The notes: generated from the sequence alone by a model not told the origin. Shown: positions 33,803-43,385, counted from the first letter of the stretch. The stretch is DNA of 64,000 nt from Actinoplanes couchii (GCF_016862075.1 NZ_BOMG01000086.1:117526-181525); one strand, 5' to 3'. Numbers and translations are program-made.

Positions 33803-34411
33803 TTAGAAGGGAGGCTCGTCGTCGAACGAGGAGTTGCCGCCGCCACCGCCGGAACGGTTGCCGCCGCTGGAAGCCGGGGCCGCAGTCGCCCAGGGGTCGT
33901 CGGCGAAGTCGTTGTTACCGCCACGACCACCGCCGCCGGAGTTGTTGTTGCCACCCCCGCTGAACTGCCGGTTACCACCGCCACCGCCACCACCGGAACC
34001 GAAGCCGCCGCCGGAGTTGCCGAAGCCACCCCCGCCGCCACCGGACCTGCTCGCCTTCTGCACCTTCGCCGTGGCGTAGCGCAGGGACGGGCCGATCTCG
34101 TCGACCTCGAGCTCGTAGACGGTGCGCTTCTCTCCCTCTTTGGTGTCGTAAGACCGCTGCCGCAAACGGCCCTGCACGATCACCCGGGCGCCACGCTGCA
34201 GCGACTCGGTGACGTGCTCGGCGGCCTCACGCCAGATGTTGCAGGTGAGGAAGAGTGGCTCGCCGTCTTTCCACTCGCCCGACTGCCGGTCCAGCGTCCG
34301 CGGCGTCGAGGCGACACGGAACGTGGCAACAGCCGCACCGGAGTTGGTGTAGCGCAGCTCAGGGTCGTTGACCAGGTTGCCAACAACCGTGATTACGGTT
34401 TCTCCAGCCAT
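33803..34411 (-). CDS. ssb: Single-stranded DNA-binding protein
   Basis: A 202-residue SSB. The OB-fold occupies residues 1-115 (starting MAGETVITVVGNL, with the ELRYTNSG and NIWREAAEHV segments). A Gly/Asn/Ser-rich disordered linker (about 122-190) leads to the acidic tip FDDEPPF, the docking site for replication and repair partners. It coats single-stranded DNA at the fork. Typical position between rpsF and rpsR. Confidence 0.97.
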   Translation of the reverse strand: MAGETVITVVGNLVNDPELRYTNSGAAVATFRVASTPRTLDRQSGEWKDGEPLFLTCNIWREAAEHVTESLQRGARVIVQGRLRQRSYDTKEGEKRTVYELEVDEIGPSLRYATAKVQKASRSGGGGGGFGNSGGGFGSGGGGGGGNRQFSGGGNNNSGGGGRGGNNDFADDPWATAAPASSGGNRSGGGGGNSSFDDEPPF

Positions 34412-34477
34412 GAAACTTCTCCTCGCCGCTCAAGTCGTTGAGACAAAGGGTCTCAGGACCCTCTGACAAAAAACGTC

Positions 34478-34768
34478 TCAGCGGGTCTCGGGACGGATGA
34501 CCTTGGTGCGCAGGATGGACTCGTTCAGCCGGAGCTGACGGTCCAGCTCGGCCACGGCCTCGGGCGTCGCCTGCAGGTCGACGACCGCGTAGATGCCTTC
34601 GGCCTTCTTGTTGATCTCGAACGAGAGCCGGCGACGGCCCCAGACGTCGAGCTTCTCCACCGAGCCACCCGCGGTCCTGATCACGTTCAGGTACTGGTCG
34701 AGCGACGGTGCGACGGTGCGCTCCTCGAGCGAAGGGTCGAGGATCACCATGAGTTCGTAATGACGCAA
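34478..34768 (-). CDS. rpsF: 30S ribosomal protein S6
   Basis: A 96-residue S6. I use the TTG at 34768 because AGGAGG stands 8 bases before it and the protein then begins LRHYELMVILDP, the conserved S6 start; the open frame extending to 34939 is not coding. S6 pairs with S18 on the 30S platform. First gene of the operon. A small hairpin lies in its leader. Confidence 0.95.
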   Translation of the reverse strand: MRHYELMVILDPSLEERTVAPSLDQYLNVIRTAGGSVEKLDVWGRRRLSFEINKKAEGIYAVVDLQATPEAVAELDRQLRLNESILRTKVIRPETR

Positions 34769-34795
34769 GACATTCACCTCCTGTGGGCTATGCGG

Positions 34796-34812
34796 CCACG
34801 GAATCTCCGTGG
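34796..34812 (-). promoter_or_regulatory. Hairpin in rpsF leader
   Basis: CCACGG-N5-CCGTGG, a 6-bp stem 27 bases upstream of the rpsF start. S6:S18 complexes are known to bind rpsF leader RNA in many bacteria; whether this hairpin is that element is a guess. Confidence 0.3.
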
Positions 34813-34969
34813 CAGGAGGTCTTGTGTCGCACGCAGAAGAAAACCGTGGGTGAGGTAGCGCCCACGGCGAACACACTGCGAACCGAGCCAGCATACCCAG
34901 GTCCGGCCCACCACCCAAAAGCGAGCCACCCGGAAGCACACCGGCTGATCAGAAACGACGGCCTGATCG

Positions 34970-35007
34970 AAAAAACGACGGCCCCGTCCGGAGACGGTGC
35001 CGTCGTT
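34970..35007 (-). terminator. Strong rho-independent terminator of the anchored-protein gene
   Basis: On the minus strand AACGACGGC and GCCGTCGTT close a stem with an inner CCGTC/GACGG helix, followed by TTTTTT. It lies about 110 bases after the stop of the gene ending at 35119 and insulates the rpsF operon. Confidence 0.8.
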
Positions 35008-35118
35008 CTCGAGAAGCCGCGGGACGTCCGGCCCGATTCGTTGGGTGGGACCTGGGGAGGAACGACCACACCGATGAGGTTGGGCACGTCCGCCCCGCGG
35101 AGCCTGTCAAAGACCACC

Positions 35119-35901
35119 TTACGCCATATTTGCACGAGATGCACGTTGTGACACGATTGCCCGAATAGCGGCGGTTCCTACCCCGAGCACGCAGACCACC
35201 GCGGTCATCGCGAGCAGGCCCACCGGGCGCTCGTCCGGGATCGGTCCGGTCACCGCCACCGGACCGTGCGCACCGGGCGCGGACGGACCGGCCGCCGGGG
35301 CTGCCGTCTCCGGCTCCAGCCCCAGCGCCGCCACGTAGTCCGTCTCGGCGATGCCCGGCTGTGAGCCCGGCGTCCCGTCCGACGCCCCGGGCAGGGTCGC
35401 CGCCCGGCCGCCCGGTGGCATGCCGGCGAAGACGGGCGCCCGGTCCCCCGTACCGCCGCTGTGCCTTGCCCGTGCCTTGGGTTTGATCTTGAAAGTGGCG
35501 CCGACGTCGGCACTGGGCACGGTCCGGGCAGGGGCGGTGGTCGCGGTCCGCGCGGAGGTCACCGGCCGCGGTCCGTCGGTGCGCCGCGTGCCGCGACGAG
35601 GTTCCTTCCGGCCGGTACGAGCGGGCCGCGACGCCGTCAGGTCCCGGCCGTTCCGGGCGGACCCCACGGACGTACGTGACGGGAATCTCCTTCCGGGCGC
35701 CTTCGTGACGATCGCAGCGCCGTCGTCGTCCGGGATCTCCAGGTTCGGATCCGGCTCCGGTTCCTCCGCGGCGGCCGACGGAATCGCCGTGACCAGCGCC
35801 GGGAAGTCGGCACTCGCGGCGCCGCCGTCGAGCAGTGGCGCACCGAGGACGAACCCGCACAGGCCCAGGGCCGTCATCCGGTGTCGGAACTGTCGTGACA
35901 T
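35119..35901 (-). CDS. Hypothetical secreted, C-terminally anchored protein
   Basis: A 260-residue protein with an N-terminal signal-peptide-like helix (about residues 8-33, positive MSRQFRHR start, Ala-rich end), a long disordered Pro/Arg/Thr-rich middle, and one membrane helix near the C-terminus (about 227-248) followed by a basic tail. The layout fits an exported protein held in the membrane. No domain recognised. GGGGGA precedes the ATG. It is transcribed alone, with a strong terminator downstream. Confidence 0.7.
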   Translation of the reverse strand: MSRQFRHRMTALGLCGFVLGAPLLDGGAASADFPALVTAIPSAAAEEPEPDPNLEIPDDDGAAIVTKAPGRRFPSRTSVGSARNGRDLTASRPARTGRKEPRRGTRRTDGPRPVTSARTATTAPARTVPSADVGATFKIKPKARARHSGGTGDRAPVFAGMPPGGRAATLPGASDGTPGSQPGIAETDYVAALGLEPETAAPAAGPSAPGAHGPVAVTGPIPDERPVGLLAMTAVVCVLGVGTAAIRAIVSQRASRANMA

Positions 35902-35963
35902 GAGTCATCCCCCAGCTCGCCGTCCAGTCGGAACACCGGGGTAACGACGGGTGGACGAGCACG

Positions 35964-35991
35964 GTGACGCGGGGGTGCGGCGTCGTAGGCT
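35964..35991 (+). promoter_or_regulatory. Promoter of leaderless endonuclease IV gene
   Basis: GTGACG (35964-35969), 16-bp spacer, TAGGCT (35986-35991), with the ATG only 6 bases further. No ribosome binding site is present, so the mRNA probably starts at the ATG. Confidence 0.5.
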
Positions 35992-35997
35992 CCCTAC

Positions 35998-36774
35998 ATG
36001 CGCATCGGAGCCCACGTCGATCAAGCCGACCCGCTGGCCGAGGCCGCCGCCCGCGGTGCCGAGGCGGTGCAGTTCTTCCTGACCGACCCGCAGAAGTACA
36101 ACTCGCCCAAGCCCCGCGCGGACGCCGAGCTGATCCGCGCCTCCGAGCTCGACGTGTTCGTGCACGCGCCGTACATCATCAACGTCGCGTCGCCGAACAA
36201 CCGGATCCGGATCCCGAGCCGCAAGCTGCTGATGGCGCATGCCCGTGCCGCTGCCGAGCTGGGGGCGAAAGGCCTGATCGTGCACGGTGGTCACGTCGGC
36301 CGCGGCGCCGATCTGGCCGACGGCTTCGCGAACTGGCGCAAGGCCTTCGAGTACGCGGAGAAGGACGGCGGCCTGCCGCTCCCGGTGCTGATCGAGAACA
36401 CCGCCGGCGGCGACAACGCGTGCGCCCGCCGGTTCGACGACCTGGCCCGGCTGTGGGACGCGGTCGGCCCGTTCGGGGCCGGGTTCTGCCTGGACACGTG
36501 TCATGCCTTCGCCGGTGGCGAGGAGCTGCCCGGCATCGTCGACCGGGTCAAGGCGATCACCGGCCGGATCGACCTGATCCACGCCAACGACTCCAAGGGC
36601 GCTTTCGACTCGGGCCAGGACCGTCACGACAACCTCGGGAGTGGGAAGATCGACCCCGAGTTGGTGGTGGCGGCCATCCGTGCTTCCGGGGCTCCGGCCA
36701 TTGTGGAAACGCCCGGCGGGGTGGAGGGTCAGACCGCCGACATAGCCCTCCTGCGGGAGCGGGCGGGCAACTGA
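35998..36774 (+). CDS. nfo: Deoxyribonuclease IV (AP endonuclease)
   Basis: A 258-residue endonuclease IV of the xylose-isomerase-like TIM-barrel fold. Metal-site motifs are visible: the HAPYIIN segment, VHGGHVG, VLIENTAGG, FCLDTCHAF, DLIHANDSK with the following DRHDNLG, and the final IVETPGG. The enzyme cuts the DNA backbone 5' to abasic sites in base-excision repair, using zinc. Length matches the short actinobacterial type. The predicted mRNA is leaderless. Confidence 0.93.
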   Translation: MRIGAHVDQADPLAEAAARGAEAVQFFLTDPQKYNSPKPRADAELIRASELDVFVHAPYIINVASPNNRIRIPSRKLLMAHARAAAELGAKGLIVHGGHVGRGADLADGFANWRKAFEYAEKDGGLPLPVLIENTAGGDNACARRFDDLARLWDAVGPFGAGFCLDTCHAFAGGEELPGIVDRVKAITGRIDLIHANDSKGAFDSGQDRHDNLGSGKIDPELVVAAIRASGAPAIVETPGGVEGQTADIALLRERAGN

Positions 36775-36826
36775 GCCCTTCCGCCGGAGCGGGCGGGTGA
36801 CTGACGCATTGCCGCCGGGGAGGGTC

Positions 36827-39037
36827 ATGACCGAGAAACCGCAGCCGCCCGCGCCCGTGAAGCGGCGGCGTTTCGGTCTCTTCCGGAACCGGCCCGCCCC
36901 CGCTCCGGCAGCGGTCGGGGTGGCGACGGCACCCACCCCGGCACCGGCCGCACCGGCTCCGGCTGTTCCAGCCGCCCCGGTCCCCAAACAGCGGGGCAAG
37001 CTGCCCACCGAGCGTCCGGCCGGCGCGCCGCCCGACCCGTGGACCGCGTTCGCCAGCACCCCGGAGAGAGGCCCCGGGCGGATCCGGCGCGGCTCCCGGT
37101 GGCTCGGGCGGAACCTGGTCCACGAGTACGCGCTGGCGATCTACGCCTCCTGCCTGGTGGCCGTGGCGATGACCTGGCCGGCTCTGCGCTACCCGCTGTA
37201 CACGCTGCCGCAGGACCTCGGGGATCCGTCCCGTCAGGCGTGGCAGGTCTCCTGGGCCGGGCACATCCTGAGCACCAATCCGGTCAAGCTGTGGCAGTCG
37301 AACGCCTACTACCCGGAGCCGTTCAACTTCGCGTTCGGCGACAGCCTCGTCGGCTACGCGTTCGCCGGGATGATCGGAACCGGTCCGGCCGCCGCGATCC
37401 TCCGCTACAACGTGCTGTTCGTGCTGGCCCACGCCCTGCTGATGTTCGGCGCCTACGTGCTGGTGCGCCAGCTCGGCGCCCGGCCCACCGGGGCGGCGGT
37501 GGCGGCCGTCGCGTTCGCCTACGCCCCGTGGCGGCTGGCGCAGGAGGGTCACCTGGACATCGTCTCGGCCGGTGGCATCCCGCTGGCGCTGGCACTGCTC
37601 GCGCGGGCCCACGGCTATTCGCTGCGCTGGGGGCTGCGGCCGGAGCGCCGGCACGCCGGGTGGGCGGCGGCCGGTTGGCTGGTGGCGTGCTGGCAGCTCA
37701 TGCTCGGCTTCTCGCTGGGCGTGCCGTTCGCGTACGTGCTGGGCCTGCTCCTGATCGTGATCTTCTGCGCCGCCGTCTACCGGCACGTGCGGCGGCTGCT
37801 GGCGGACCGGGCCGCACGCCGGGCCGTGAGATCCGAGCCCGCGGCCGCCCCGATCACCGAGAAACCGGTCGCCGAGTCGGAGGTCGCCAAGGCCGCCCGG
37901 ATGGACGCGGTGGCCGGCACCCCGGCGGTGGAACCGAAGGGCCGCCGCCGGTGGCTGCTGTTCGGAGCCCGGCAGCCGGTGACCGAAAAGGCCCGGAAAC
38001 GGGCCGCCGCCCGGGCGCCCCGGCCGCGGCCCGCCCCGCCGAAGAAGCCGTCCACCGCCTGGTGGCTGTTCGTGGTCAACGCCCTGGGGGCCCAGACGTT
38101 CGTCGCGGTCGGTTCGGTGCTGGCCCTGCCCTACGTGCGGGCCCTGGACACCGGCTCCCGGATCGAGGAGATCACCTTCTTCTCCCCGCCGCTGCGGAGC
38201 CTGCTGATCGGCCCGGCCGAGTCCCGGATCTGGGGCGCCGCGCACGCCACCCCGCGGGATTCGCTGGGCTGGGCCGGTGAGATGACGCTGCTGCCCGGGT
38301 TCGCCCTCTACGCGCTGGCACTGGCCGGCCTGGTCCTGTCGGTCTGGCGGCTCCGGCACCGGCTGATGCTGGTCGCCGGCCTGGCGGTCGCGGTGATCCT
38401 CACCCTGGGCACGACCTTCTTCGGTGGCCGGTGGACGTACCTGCCGCTGTTCGGTCACTTCCCGGCCTCGTTCGACCAGCGTGTCCCCGGGCGGCTGATG
38501 CTCTGGGTGACGTTGCTGCTGGCGATCCTGGCCGCGGGCGCCGTCGACGCCCTGGTCCGCCGGACCGAGCAGCTGGCCGCCCAGCGGACCCCGCCGTGGC
38601 CCGGGCCGTGGCTGCGCCTGGCGACTCTGACACCGCTGGTCCTGGTCCTGGTCGAGGGCTGGAACCTGACCGCGCACCCGGTCGTCCCGGCGCAACCGGC
38701 GTCGATGCGGACCGTCGCCGGACCGATGCTGGTCCTGCCGACCGCCGACCTGAGTGATCAGACCGTGCAGCTGTGGACGACATCCAAATTCCAGCAGATC
38801 GCCAACGGTGGCGGTACGTTCGCCGCCCAGCAGCAGACCGAACTGCGGGCCCGGGTCGCGAACTTCCCGGACGCCGCCAGCTCGGACTACCTGATCTCGA
38901 TGGGCGTCACCAAGGTCCTGCTGCTGCGCGACATGGTCGCCGGCACCCCCTGGGAGGTGGCCGCCGACCGGCCGGTGGACAGTCTCGGCATCCGCCGTGA
39001 GGACCTAGAGGACGCGGTGGTCTTCTACCTCAACTAG
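36827..39037 (+). CDS. Large polytopic membrane protein, GT-C glycosyltransferase-like
   Basis: A 736-residue protein taken from ATG 36827 behind GGGGAGGG; a GTG at 36797 is possible. Residues 1-95 are a Pro/Ala-rich cytoplasmic tail. About ten to twelve membrane helices follow, interrupted by a basic, disordered loop (about 335-415), with a soluble C-terminal domain (about 620-736). The first external loop after helix 1 contains an acidic motif (QDLGDPSRQAW), as in GT-C enzymes that use lipid-linked sugars. Substrate unknown. Its 3' end overlaps the convergent GT87-like gene by 33 bases. Confidence 0.8.
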   Translation: MTEKPQPPAPVKRRRFGLFRNRPAPAPAAVGVATAPTPAPAAPAPAVPAAPVPKQRGKLPTERPAGAPPDPWTAFASTPERGPGRIRRGSRWLGRNLVHEYALAIYASCLVAVAMTWPALRYPLYTLPQDLGDPSRQAWQVSWAGHILSTNPVKLWQSNAYYPEPFNFAFGDSLVGYAFAGMIGTGPAAAILRYNVLFVLAHALLMFGAYVLVRQLGARPTGAAVAAVAFAYAPWRLAQEGHLDIVSAGGIPLALALLARAHGYSLRWGLRPERRHAGWAAAGWLVACWQLMLGFSLGVPFAYVLGLLLIVIFCAAVYRHVRRLLADRAARRAVRSEPAAAPITEKPVAESEVAKAARMDAVAGTPAVEPKGRRRWLLFGARQPVTEKARKRAAARAPRPRPAPPKKPSTAWWLFVVNALGAQTFVAVGSVLALPYVRALDTGSRIEEITFFSPPLRSLLIGPAESRIWGAAHATPRDSLGWAGEMTLLPGFALYALALAGLVLSVWRLRHRLMLVAGLAVAVILTLGTTFFGGRWTYLPLFGHFPASFDQRVPGRLMLWVTLLLAILAAGAVDALVRRTEQLAAQRTPPWPGPWLRLATLTPLVLVLVEGWNLTAHPVVPAQPASMRTVAGPMLVLPTADLSDQTVQLWTTSKFQQIANGGGTFAAQQQTELRARVANFPDAASSDYLISMGVTKVLLLRDMVAGTPWEVAADRPVDSLGIRREDLEDAVVFYLN

Positions 39038-40555
39038 GTCCCGCTCGGCTCCCTTGTCGACGGTGTCGACGGCCGGCGCCGGCGGCGCCTCCGCGGACGG
39101 GCCCATGCCGAAGACCCGGCGCACCCCGGTGACCCAGGGGTGTTCGGGGCCGTCGACCCGGCCGCCGTCCGGGTCCGCGCCGTCGTAGCTCGCCCGCACG
39201 TCGTCCAGCTCCGGGCGCAGGATCTCCCGCACCACCAGGCCGACCAGGACGGCGACCGTGACCAGGCGCGCCGTGGAGGCGAGCACGAAGGTGCCCTCCG
39301 GGATGACCGACTTGCCACCGGCGCCGATCAGCTCGGCGTAGAACGCGGCCAGGTAACCGATCTCGGCGATGGTCCAGGCGATGATCGCGCCCCACTTCGG
39401 GCGGGCCAGGACGATCAGCGGGAGGAGCCAGAGCACGTACTGCTGGGACCAGACCTTGCTGAACAGCAGGAACGCGGCCACGATCAGGAAGGCGAGCTGG
39501 CTGAGCCGGGGCTTGCGCGGGGCGAGCAGGCCGAGCAGCAGGATCCCCAGGCAGCACAGGGCGAACAGCAGGTACGACAGGACGTTGAGCGTCGGGATGT
39601 TGTCGCTCAGCCACTGGAACGGGCCCTGGTCACCGGCCTCACCGGAGTTCCACTTGCCGTCCAGGTACCGCCCGATGTACCAGAACGTGCCCCAGTCGAT
39701 CGGCCGCTCCGAGTTGAGCCGGAAGAACCGCAGCCAACTGTCGTGCCACAGCACCATCACCGGCAGGTTGACCAGCAGCCAGGTGACCCCGGCGGCGACG
39801 AAGGCGCTGACGAACGACCGCAGCCGGCCGCTGCGCAGGGCCACCACCAGGATCGCCCCGAGGATGAACAGCGGCCACAGTTTCGCCGCGCCGCCGAGAC
39901 CGAAGAGGACACCGGCCCAGATCGGGCGCTCCCGGACCCACAGGTAGAGCCCGAACGCCCACAGGCCGATCGCCAGGTAGTCCCAGTTGATGGTGGCGGT
40001 GACCAGGACGATCGGGGAGAGCGCGAGGATGGCCGCGTCCCACGGGCGCCGGCGGCGCAACGCGAGCAGGACGGCCACGGTGGCGATCGCGAGCAGCGAC
40101 AGCACCAGGGCGTTGATGTTGTAGAACCAGCTGCCCTGGTTGATGTCGGGGTGGGTCTTGCCGTACTCGTGGACCGGCAGCCCCAGCGCGCCCATGAAGT
40201 AGCCGGTGACGACCGGGTACTCGACCGCGTGGTCCTTGTACGGGACCTTGCCCTCGTTGATGCCCTCGGCGTAGTAGAGCGCCAGCACATCGGTGTAGCA
40301 GTACCGGGTGTACTGGGTGTTGTTCTGCCAGGTGCCGTCCATGCAGGGCGACTTCTGCACCCAGGAGAAGGCGAGCACCAGACAGGCCAGCGCCATCACG
40401 ATCCGCGGCACGGTCCAGAACCGCCCGGGCCGCGTCTCCGGTGGCACCGCGTGCGCGCCGAGCGGCCCCCCGATGGCTTGGGAGAGTCCCCGCACAAAAC
40501 CGTCCGAGGTGGCACTCGAGACGTCAGGCCGTTCGGTGGGCGGTTGGGCGCTCAT
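39005..40555 (-). CDS. GT87-type membrane glycosyltransferase
   Basis: A 516-residue polytopic protein of the DUF2029/GT87 family, which contains polyprenyl-phosphate-mannose-dependent mannosyltransferases of actinobacteria. The first external loop carries the acidic, Trp/Tyr-rich segment typical of the family (KSPCMDGTW and a following YTDVLALYYAEG). About eleven helices, then an acidic cytoplasmic tail. The gene next to the ponA1-like PBP matches the position of Rv0051 in M. tuberculosis. Expected role: adding mannose to envelope lipids or glycans outside the membrane. Tail-to-tail 33-base overlap with the preceding gene. Confidence 0.87.
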   Translation of the reverse strand: MSAQPPTERPDVSSATSDGFVRGLSQAIGGPLGAHAVPPETRPGRFWTVPRIVMALACLVLAFSWVQKSPCMDGTWQNNTQYTRYCYTDVLALYYAEGINEGKVPYKDHAVEYPVVTGYFMGALGLPVHEYGKTHPDINQGSWFYNINALVLSLLAIATVAVLLALRRRRPWDAAILALSPIVLVTATINWDYLAIGLWAFGLYLWVRERPIWAGVLFGLGGAAKLWPLFILGAILVVALRSGRLRSFVSAFVAAGVTWLLVNLPVMVLWHDSWLRFFRLNSERPIDWGTFWYIGRYLDGKWNSGEAGDQGPFQWLSDNIPTLNVLSYLLFALCCLGILLLGLLAPRKPRLSQLAFLIVAAFLLFSKVWSQQYVLWLLPLIVLARPKWGAIIAWTIAEIGYLAAFYAELIGAGGKSVIPEGTFVLASTARLVTVAVLVGLVVREILRPELDDVRASYDGADPDGGRVDGPEHPWVTGVRRVFGMGPSAEAPPAPAVDTVDKGAERDLVEVEDHRVL

Positions 40556-40613
40556 GTCTTGGCATCATGCCGCATCGGTGGCCGGGAAGGGCGACCGGCG
40601 CGTCCTCATGAGA

Positions 40614-40649
40614 AAACGGCGCCCACCTCGTCCGAGATGAGCGCCGTTT
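40614..40649 (-). terminator. Terminator of the class A PBP gene
   Basis: AAACGGCGC (40614-40622) pairs with GCGCCGTTT (40641-40649), with an inner CTCG/CGAG stem; on the minus strand it is followed by a T-rich stretch. It lies 16 bases after the PBP stop. Confidence 0.75.
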
Positions 40650-40664
40650 CCTCAGTGTGCGTCG

Positions 40665-43331
40665 TCAACGATTGCCGCGGCCTCCGCCGTTGCCGTTGCC
40701 GTCGTTGTTGCCGACGTTCTCGTTCTCGTTGCCGTCACCGTTGTTGTCGCCGTCGTCGTCACCGTCGCCGTTGTTGCCGCCGCCGTTGTTCTGGCACTGC
40801 GGGTCGTCCGGGACCACCGCGCAGTACGCCGAGTTGTCCTGCTCCGGCTGCTCGACCTGGACCGGCTTGACACCGTTGCCCTTGTCGTCCTGACCGGTCT
40901 TCACACCGGGCGGGAAGGACTCGTTGTCCCACTTCATCGCCTCGGCCGAGGTGTCCAGGAATTCCTTCCAGATGGACATCGGCGTTCCGGAGCCGAACAT
41001 GTTGTCGCCGTTCGACTCCTTCAGGGCGACACGGTCCTGCGCGCCGCCGACCCAGACGGTCGCCGCGAGCTGCGGGATGCCACCGACGAACCAGGTGTCA
41101 CCACTCAGGCTCTTGCCGTCGACCTTGATCTCCCAGGTGCCACTCTTGCCGATCGACGGGCGGCCACCGGCCAGCGGCTTCTTCTTCGCGATCTCCTTGA
41201 GCACGTCGGCCAGTCCGGCCATCTGGTCGGCGGCGAAGACCCGCTTCCCGCTCTTGGAGGCGGTGTAGATGACCTTGTTGCCGCCGGTCTTGGCGTCCCG
41301 CTGGCTGATCGACTTGATGAAGTGCGCGTCGTGCTTGACGCCCTGGTTGACGATCGTGGCGACACCCGCGGCGTGCTCGAGCGGGACGACACGGTACTGA
41401 CCGAACGCGACCTCGTTGTCGAAGTTGTTGTTCAGCTTGGTCGCGTTGGCGTTGTTCAGGTCGATCTTCTCGAAGTCGTCGTTCCACATGGTGTCGACAC
41501 CGGCCTGGTGGGCCGCGTCGATCACCTTGTCCGACCCGAGGGTGTCGGCGATCCAGTAGAACGGGAAGTTGTACGACTTGATCGTGCCGGTCCGCAGGTC
41601 ACAGAAGGCGATCTTGCCGCCACAGACGGCGCCCGGGTCCGCGCCGGCGTTGCTGATCTTGCCGCCGCCCTTGCGCTCCTTCGTGCCGTCCCAGACCGTG
41701 TCGAACGACATGTCCGCCTTCAGGCCGGCCGCCAGCGTGTAGATCTTGAACGTCGAGCCGGGCGACTGACCCGCCTTCGGCAGCACGCCCTCACCGTTGC
41801 CGGACATGTAACCGGCGTAGTCGGTGCCGGTCGGGTCGTCCCCGCCGTACATGCCGAGGACCTCACCGGTGCCCGGGTCGATGCCGATCACCGCGGACTG
41901 CATCTTGGCCGACCGCTTGTACAACGGCGAGGTCTTGCTCAGCCGCGAGCCGGCCTTCTCCGCCGCCGCCTGGATCTTCGGGTTGATCGTGGTGGTGACG
42001 GTGTAGCCACCCTTTTCCAGCATCTCGTCGGTGATGCCGAGCTTGTGCAGCTCGTACGTCACGTGCCGCATGACCACGCCGACCGGCTTGCCCGCGGTGT
42101 TGTTGCTGCTGGTCTTCTTGTTCTCGTTGACGGTGGGGTACTTCCGGGCGTCGTACTGCGCCTTGGTGATCGCCCCCATCTCGTACATCTTGCCCATGGT
42201 GTATTCCCACCGCTCCAGGGCGCCCTCGGGGTTGTTCGCCGGGTCGTATCCCTTGTGGGTGCTGGTGGCGTAGGGCTGCTTGATGATCGAGGCGAGCACC
42301 GCGGCCTGCTCGATGGTGATCGGCTTCTTCGCGTTGTTGATCACCGAGGTGCCGAAGTAGCCGTTCGCCGCCGCCTCCGCGCCGTACTTGCCGCGGCCGA
42401 GGTCGATGTAGTTCAGGTACATGCCCATGATCTGCGTCTTGGAGTACTCCGACTCCAGCTTGCGGGCGATGACCGCCTCACGCAGCTTGCGGCTGTAGCT
42501 GATGTCCTTCTCGTCGGCGATGTGCCGGGCGTACTGCTGGGTGATCGTCGAGGCGCCCTGCAGCTCGCCGCCGGTGAAGTTGTTCCACGCGGCGCGCATG
42601 ATGCCCTTGAAGTCGATGCCCTCGTGGGTCCAGAAGTTGTTGTCCTCGGCAGCGGCGACCGCGTCCTGCATCACCTTGCTGATCTGCTCCGGCGGCACGT
42701 TGATACGTGGTGAGCCGGTCTGCTCCAGCAGCTTGCCGTTCGACGTGTAGATCTTGTTCATCTGCGCCTCGGCCTCGGCGGCCGGGAGCTTCACGTCGTC
42801 GAAGAAGTAGGTGCCGCCGACGATGCCCACACCGAGCATGATGACCAGCACCGCGGCCGCGGCCGTCAGGATGTTGGCGCGGCGGTGCTTCTTATCGGCC
42901 TTGTTCTTGGGCTTGCGGCCACCGGAACCACCCGAGCCGCCGCCGAAACCACCGGAGCCACCACCGGGCGGCCCGCCGCCACCGGGTGGCACCGAGGCAC
43001 GACCACCGACCTGTGCCGCGCCCACCGAGGCGCGACCACCGACCGCGGCCGCGCCGACGGAGGCACGGCCGGGAGCGGCCGGGCTCACCGACGCCCGGCC
43101 CGGGCTCGCCGAACCGACCGAGGCGGAGCCCACCGAGGCCCGGCCCGGGCTGGCGGACCCCACCGAGGCCCGGCCCGAACCGCCGACCGGAGCGGCGCCG
43201 GATGGACGCCGATAGGCGCCCGGACCCGGACGGCCCTCGTCGGCCGGCTCGTCGCCAGGCGTGGAAGCAGCGGACGGCCCGGGCACTTTGGCCCGGGCTC
43301 GTGCGTTCTGCGGATCGCCGTACGCGTTCAT
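40665..43331 (-). CDS. ponA: Class A penicillin-binding protein (PonA1-like)
   Basis: An 888-residue bifunctional cell-wall synthase. Residues 1-150 are a disordered cytoplasmic tail with tandem GRASVG(S/A)A units (about 53-115) and a Gly-rich stretch. One membrane helix lies at about 152-173. The GT51 glycosyltransferase has catalytic Glu229 in AAAEDNNFW and the later GASTITQQYAR motif. The transpeptidase has Ser526-x-x-Lys529 (STFK), Ser586-Tyr-Asn588 and Lys729-Ser-Gly. The C-terminus is an Asn/Asp/Gly-rich tail of 50 residues. It polymerises and cross-links peptidoglycan outside the membrane. The DUF5318 gene upstream is on the same strand, as in Mycobacterium (Rv0049-ponA1). Confidence 0.95.
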   Translation of the reverse strand: MNAYGDPQNARARAKVPGPSAASTPGDEPADEGRPGPGAYRRPSGAAPVGGSGRASVGSASPGRASVGSASVGSASPGRASVSPAAPGRASVGAAAVGGRASVGAAQVGGRASVPPGGGGPPGGGSGGFGGGSGGSGGRKPKNKADKKHRRANILTAAAAVLVIMLGVGIVGGTYFFDDVKLPAAEAEAQMNKIYTSNGKLLEQTGSPRINVPPEQISKVMQDAVAAAEDNNFWTHEGIDFKGIMRAAWNNFTGGELQGASTITQQYARHIADEKDISYSRKLREAVIARKLESEYSKTQIMGMYLNYIDLGRGKYGAEAAANGYFGTSVINNAKKPITIEQAAVLASIIKQPYATSTHKGYDPANNPEGALERWEYTMGKMYEMGAITKAQYDARKYPTVNENKKTSSNNTAGKPVGVVMRHVTYELHKLGITDEMLEKGGYTVTTTINPKIQAAAEKAGSRLSKTSPLYKRSAKMQSAVIGIDPGTGEVLGMYGGDDPTGTDYAGYMSGNGEGVLPKAGQSPGSTFKIYTLAAGLKADMSFDTVWDGTKERKGGGKISNAGADPGAVCGGKIAFCDLRTGTIKSYNFPFYWIADTLGSDKVIDAAHQAGVDTMWNDDFEKIDLNNANATKLNNNFDNEVAFGQYRVVPLEHAAGVATIVNQGVKHDAHFIKSISQRDAKTGGNKVIYTASKSGKRVFAADQMAGLADVLKEIAKKKPLAGGRPSIGKSGTWEIKVDGKSLSGDTWFVGGIPQLAATVWVGGAQDRVALKESNGDNMFGSGTPMSIWKEFLDTSAEAMKWDNESFPPGVKTGQDDKGNGVKPVQVEQPEQDNSAYCAVVPDDPQCQNNGGGNNGDGDDDGDNNGDGNENENVGNNDGNGNGGGRGNR

Positions 43332-43365
43332 TCCCTCACACCTACCGGTCGCGGGGGCGCTGCCC

Positions 43366-43385
43366 GGCGGCCCGGAAGGGCCGCC
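43366..43385 (-). terminator. GC-rich hairpin in PBP leader
   Basis: GGCGGCCC-GGAA-GGGCCGCC, a perfect 8-bp stem with a GNRA-like tetraloop, 35 bases before the PBP start and after the DUF5318 gene. Without a T tract it may be an attenuator or processing site. Confidence 0.4.

Noticed and set aside
36557..38695. 712-residue minus-strand open frame opposite the GT-C-like gene
   Set aside because: A high-GC shadow: Arg/Gly/Gln-rich, no ribosome binding site, and it overlaps both endonuclease IV and a gene with clear membrane helices.
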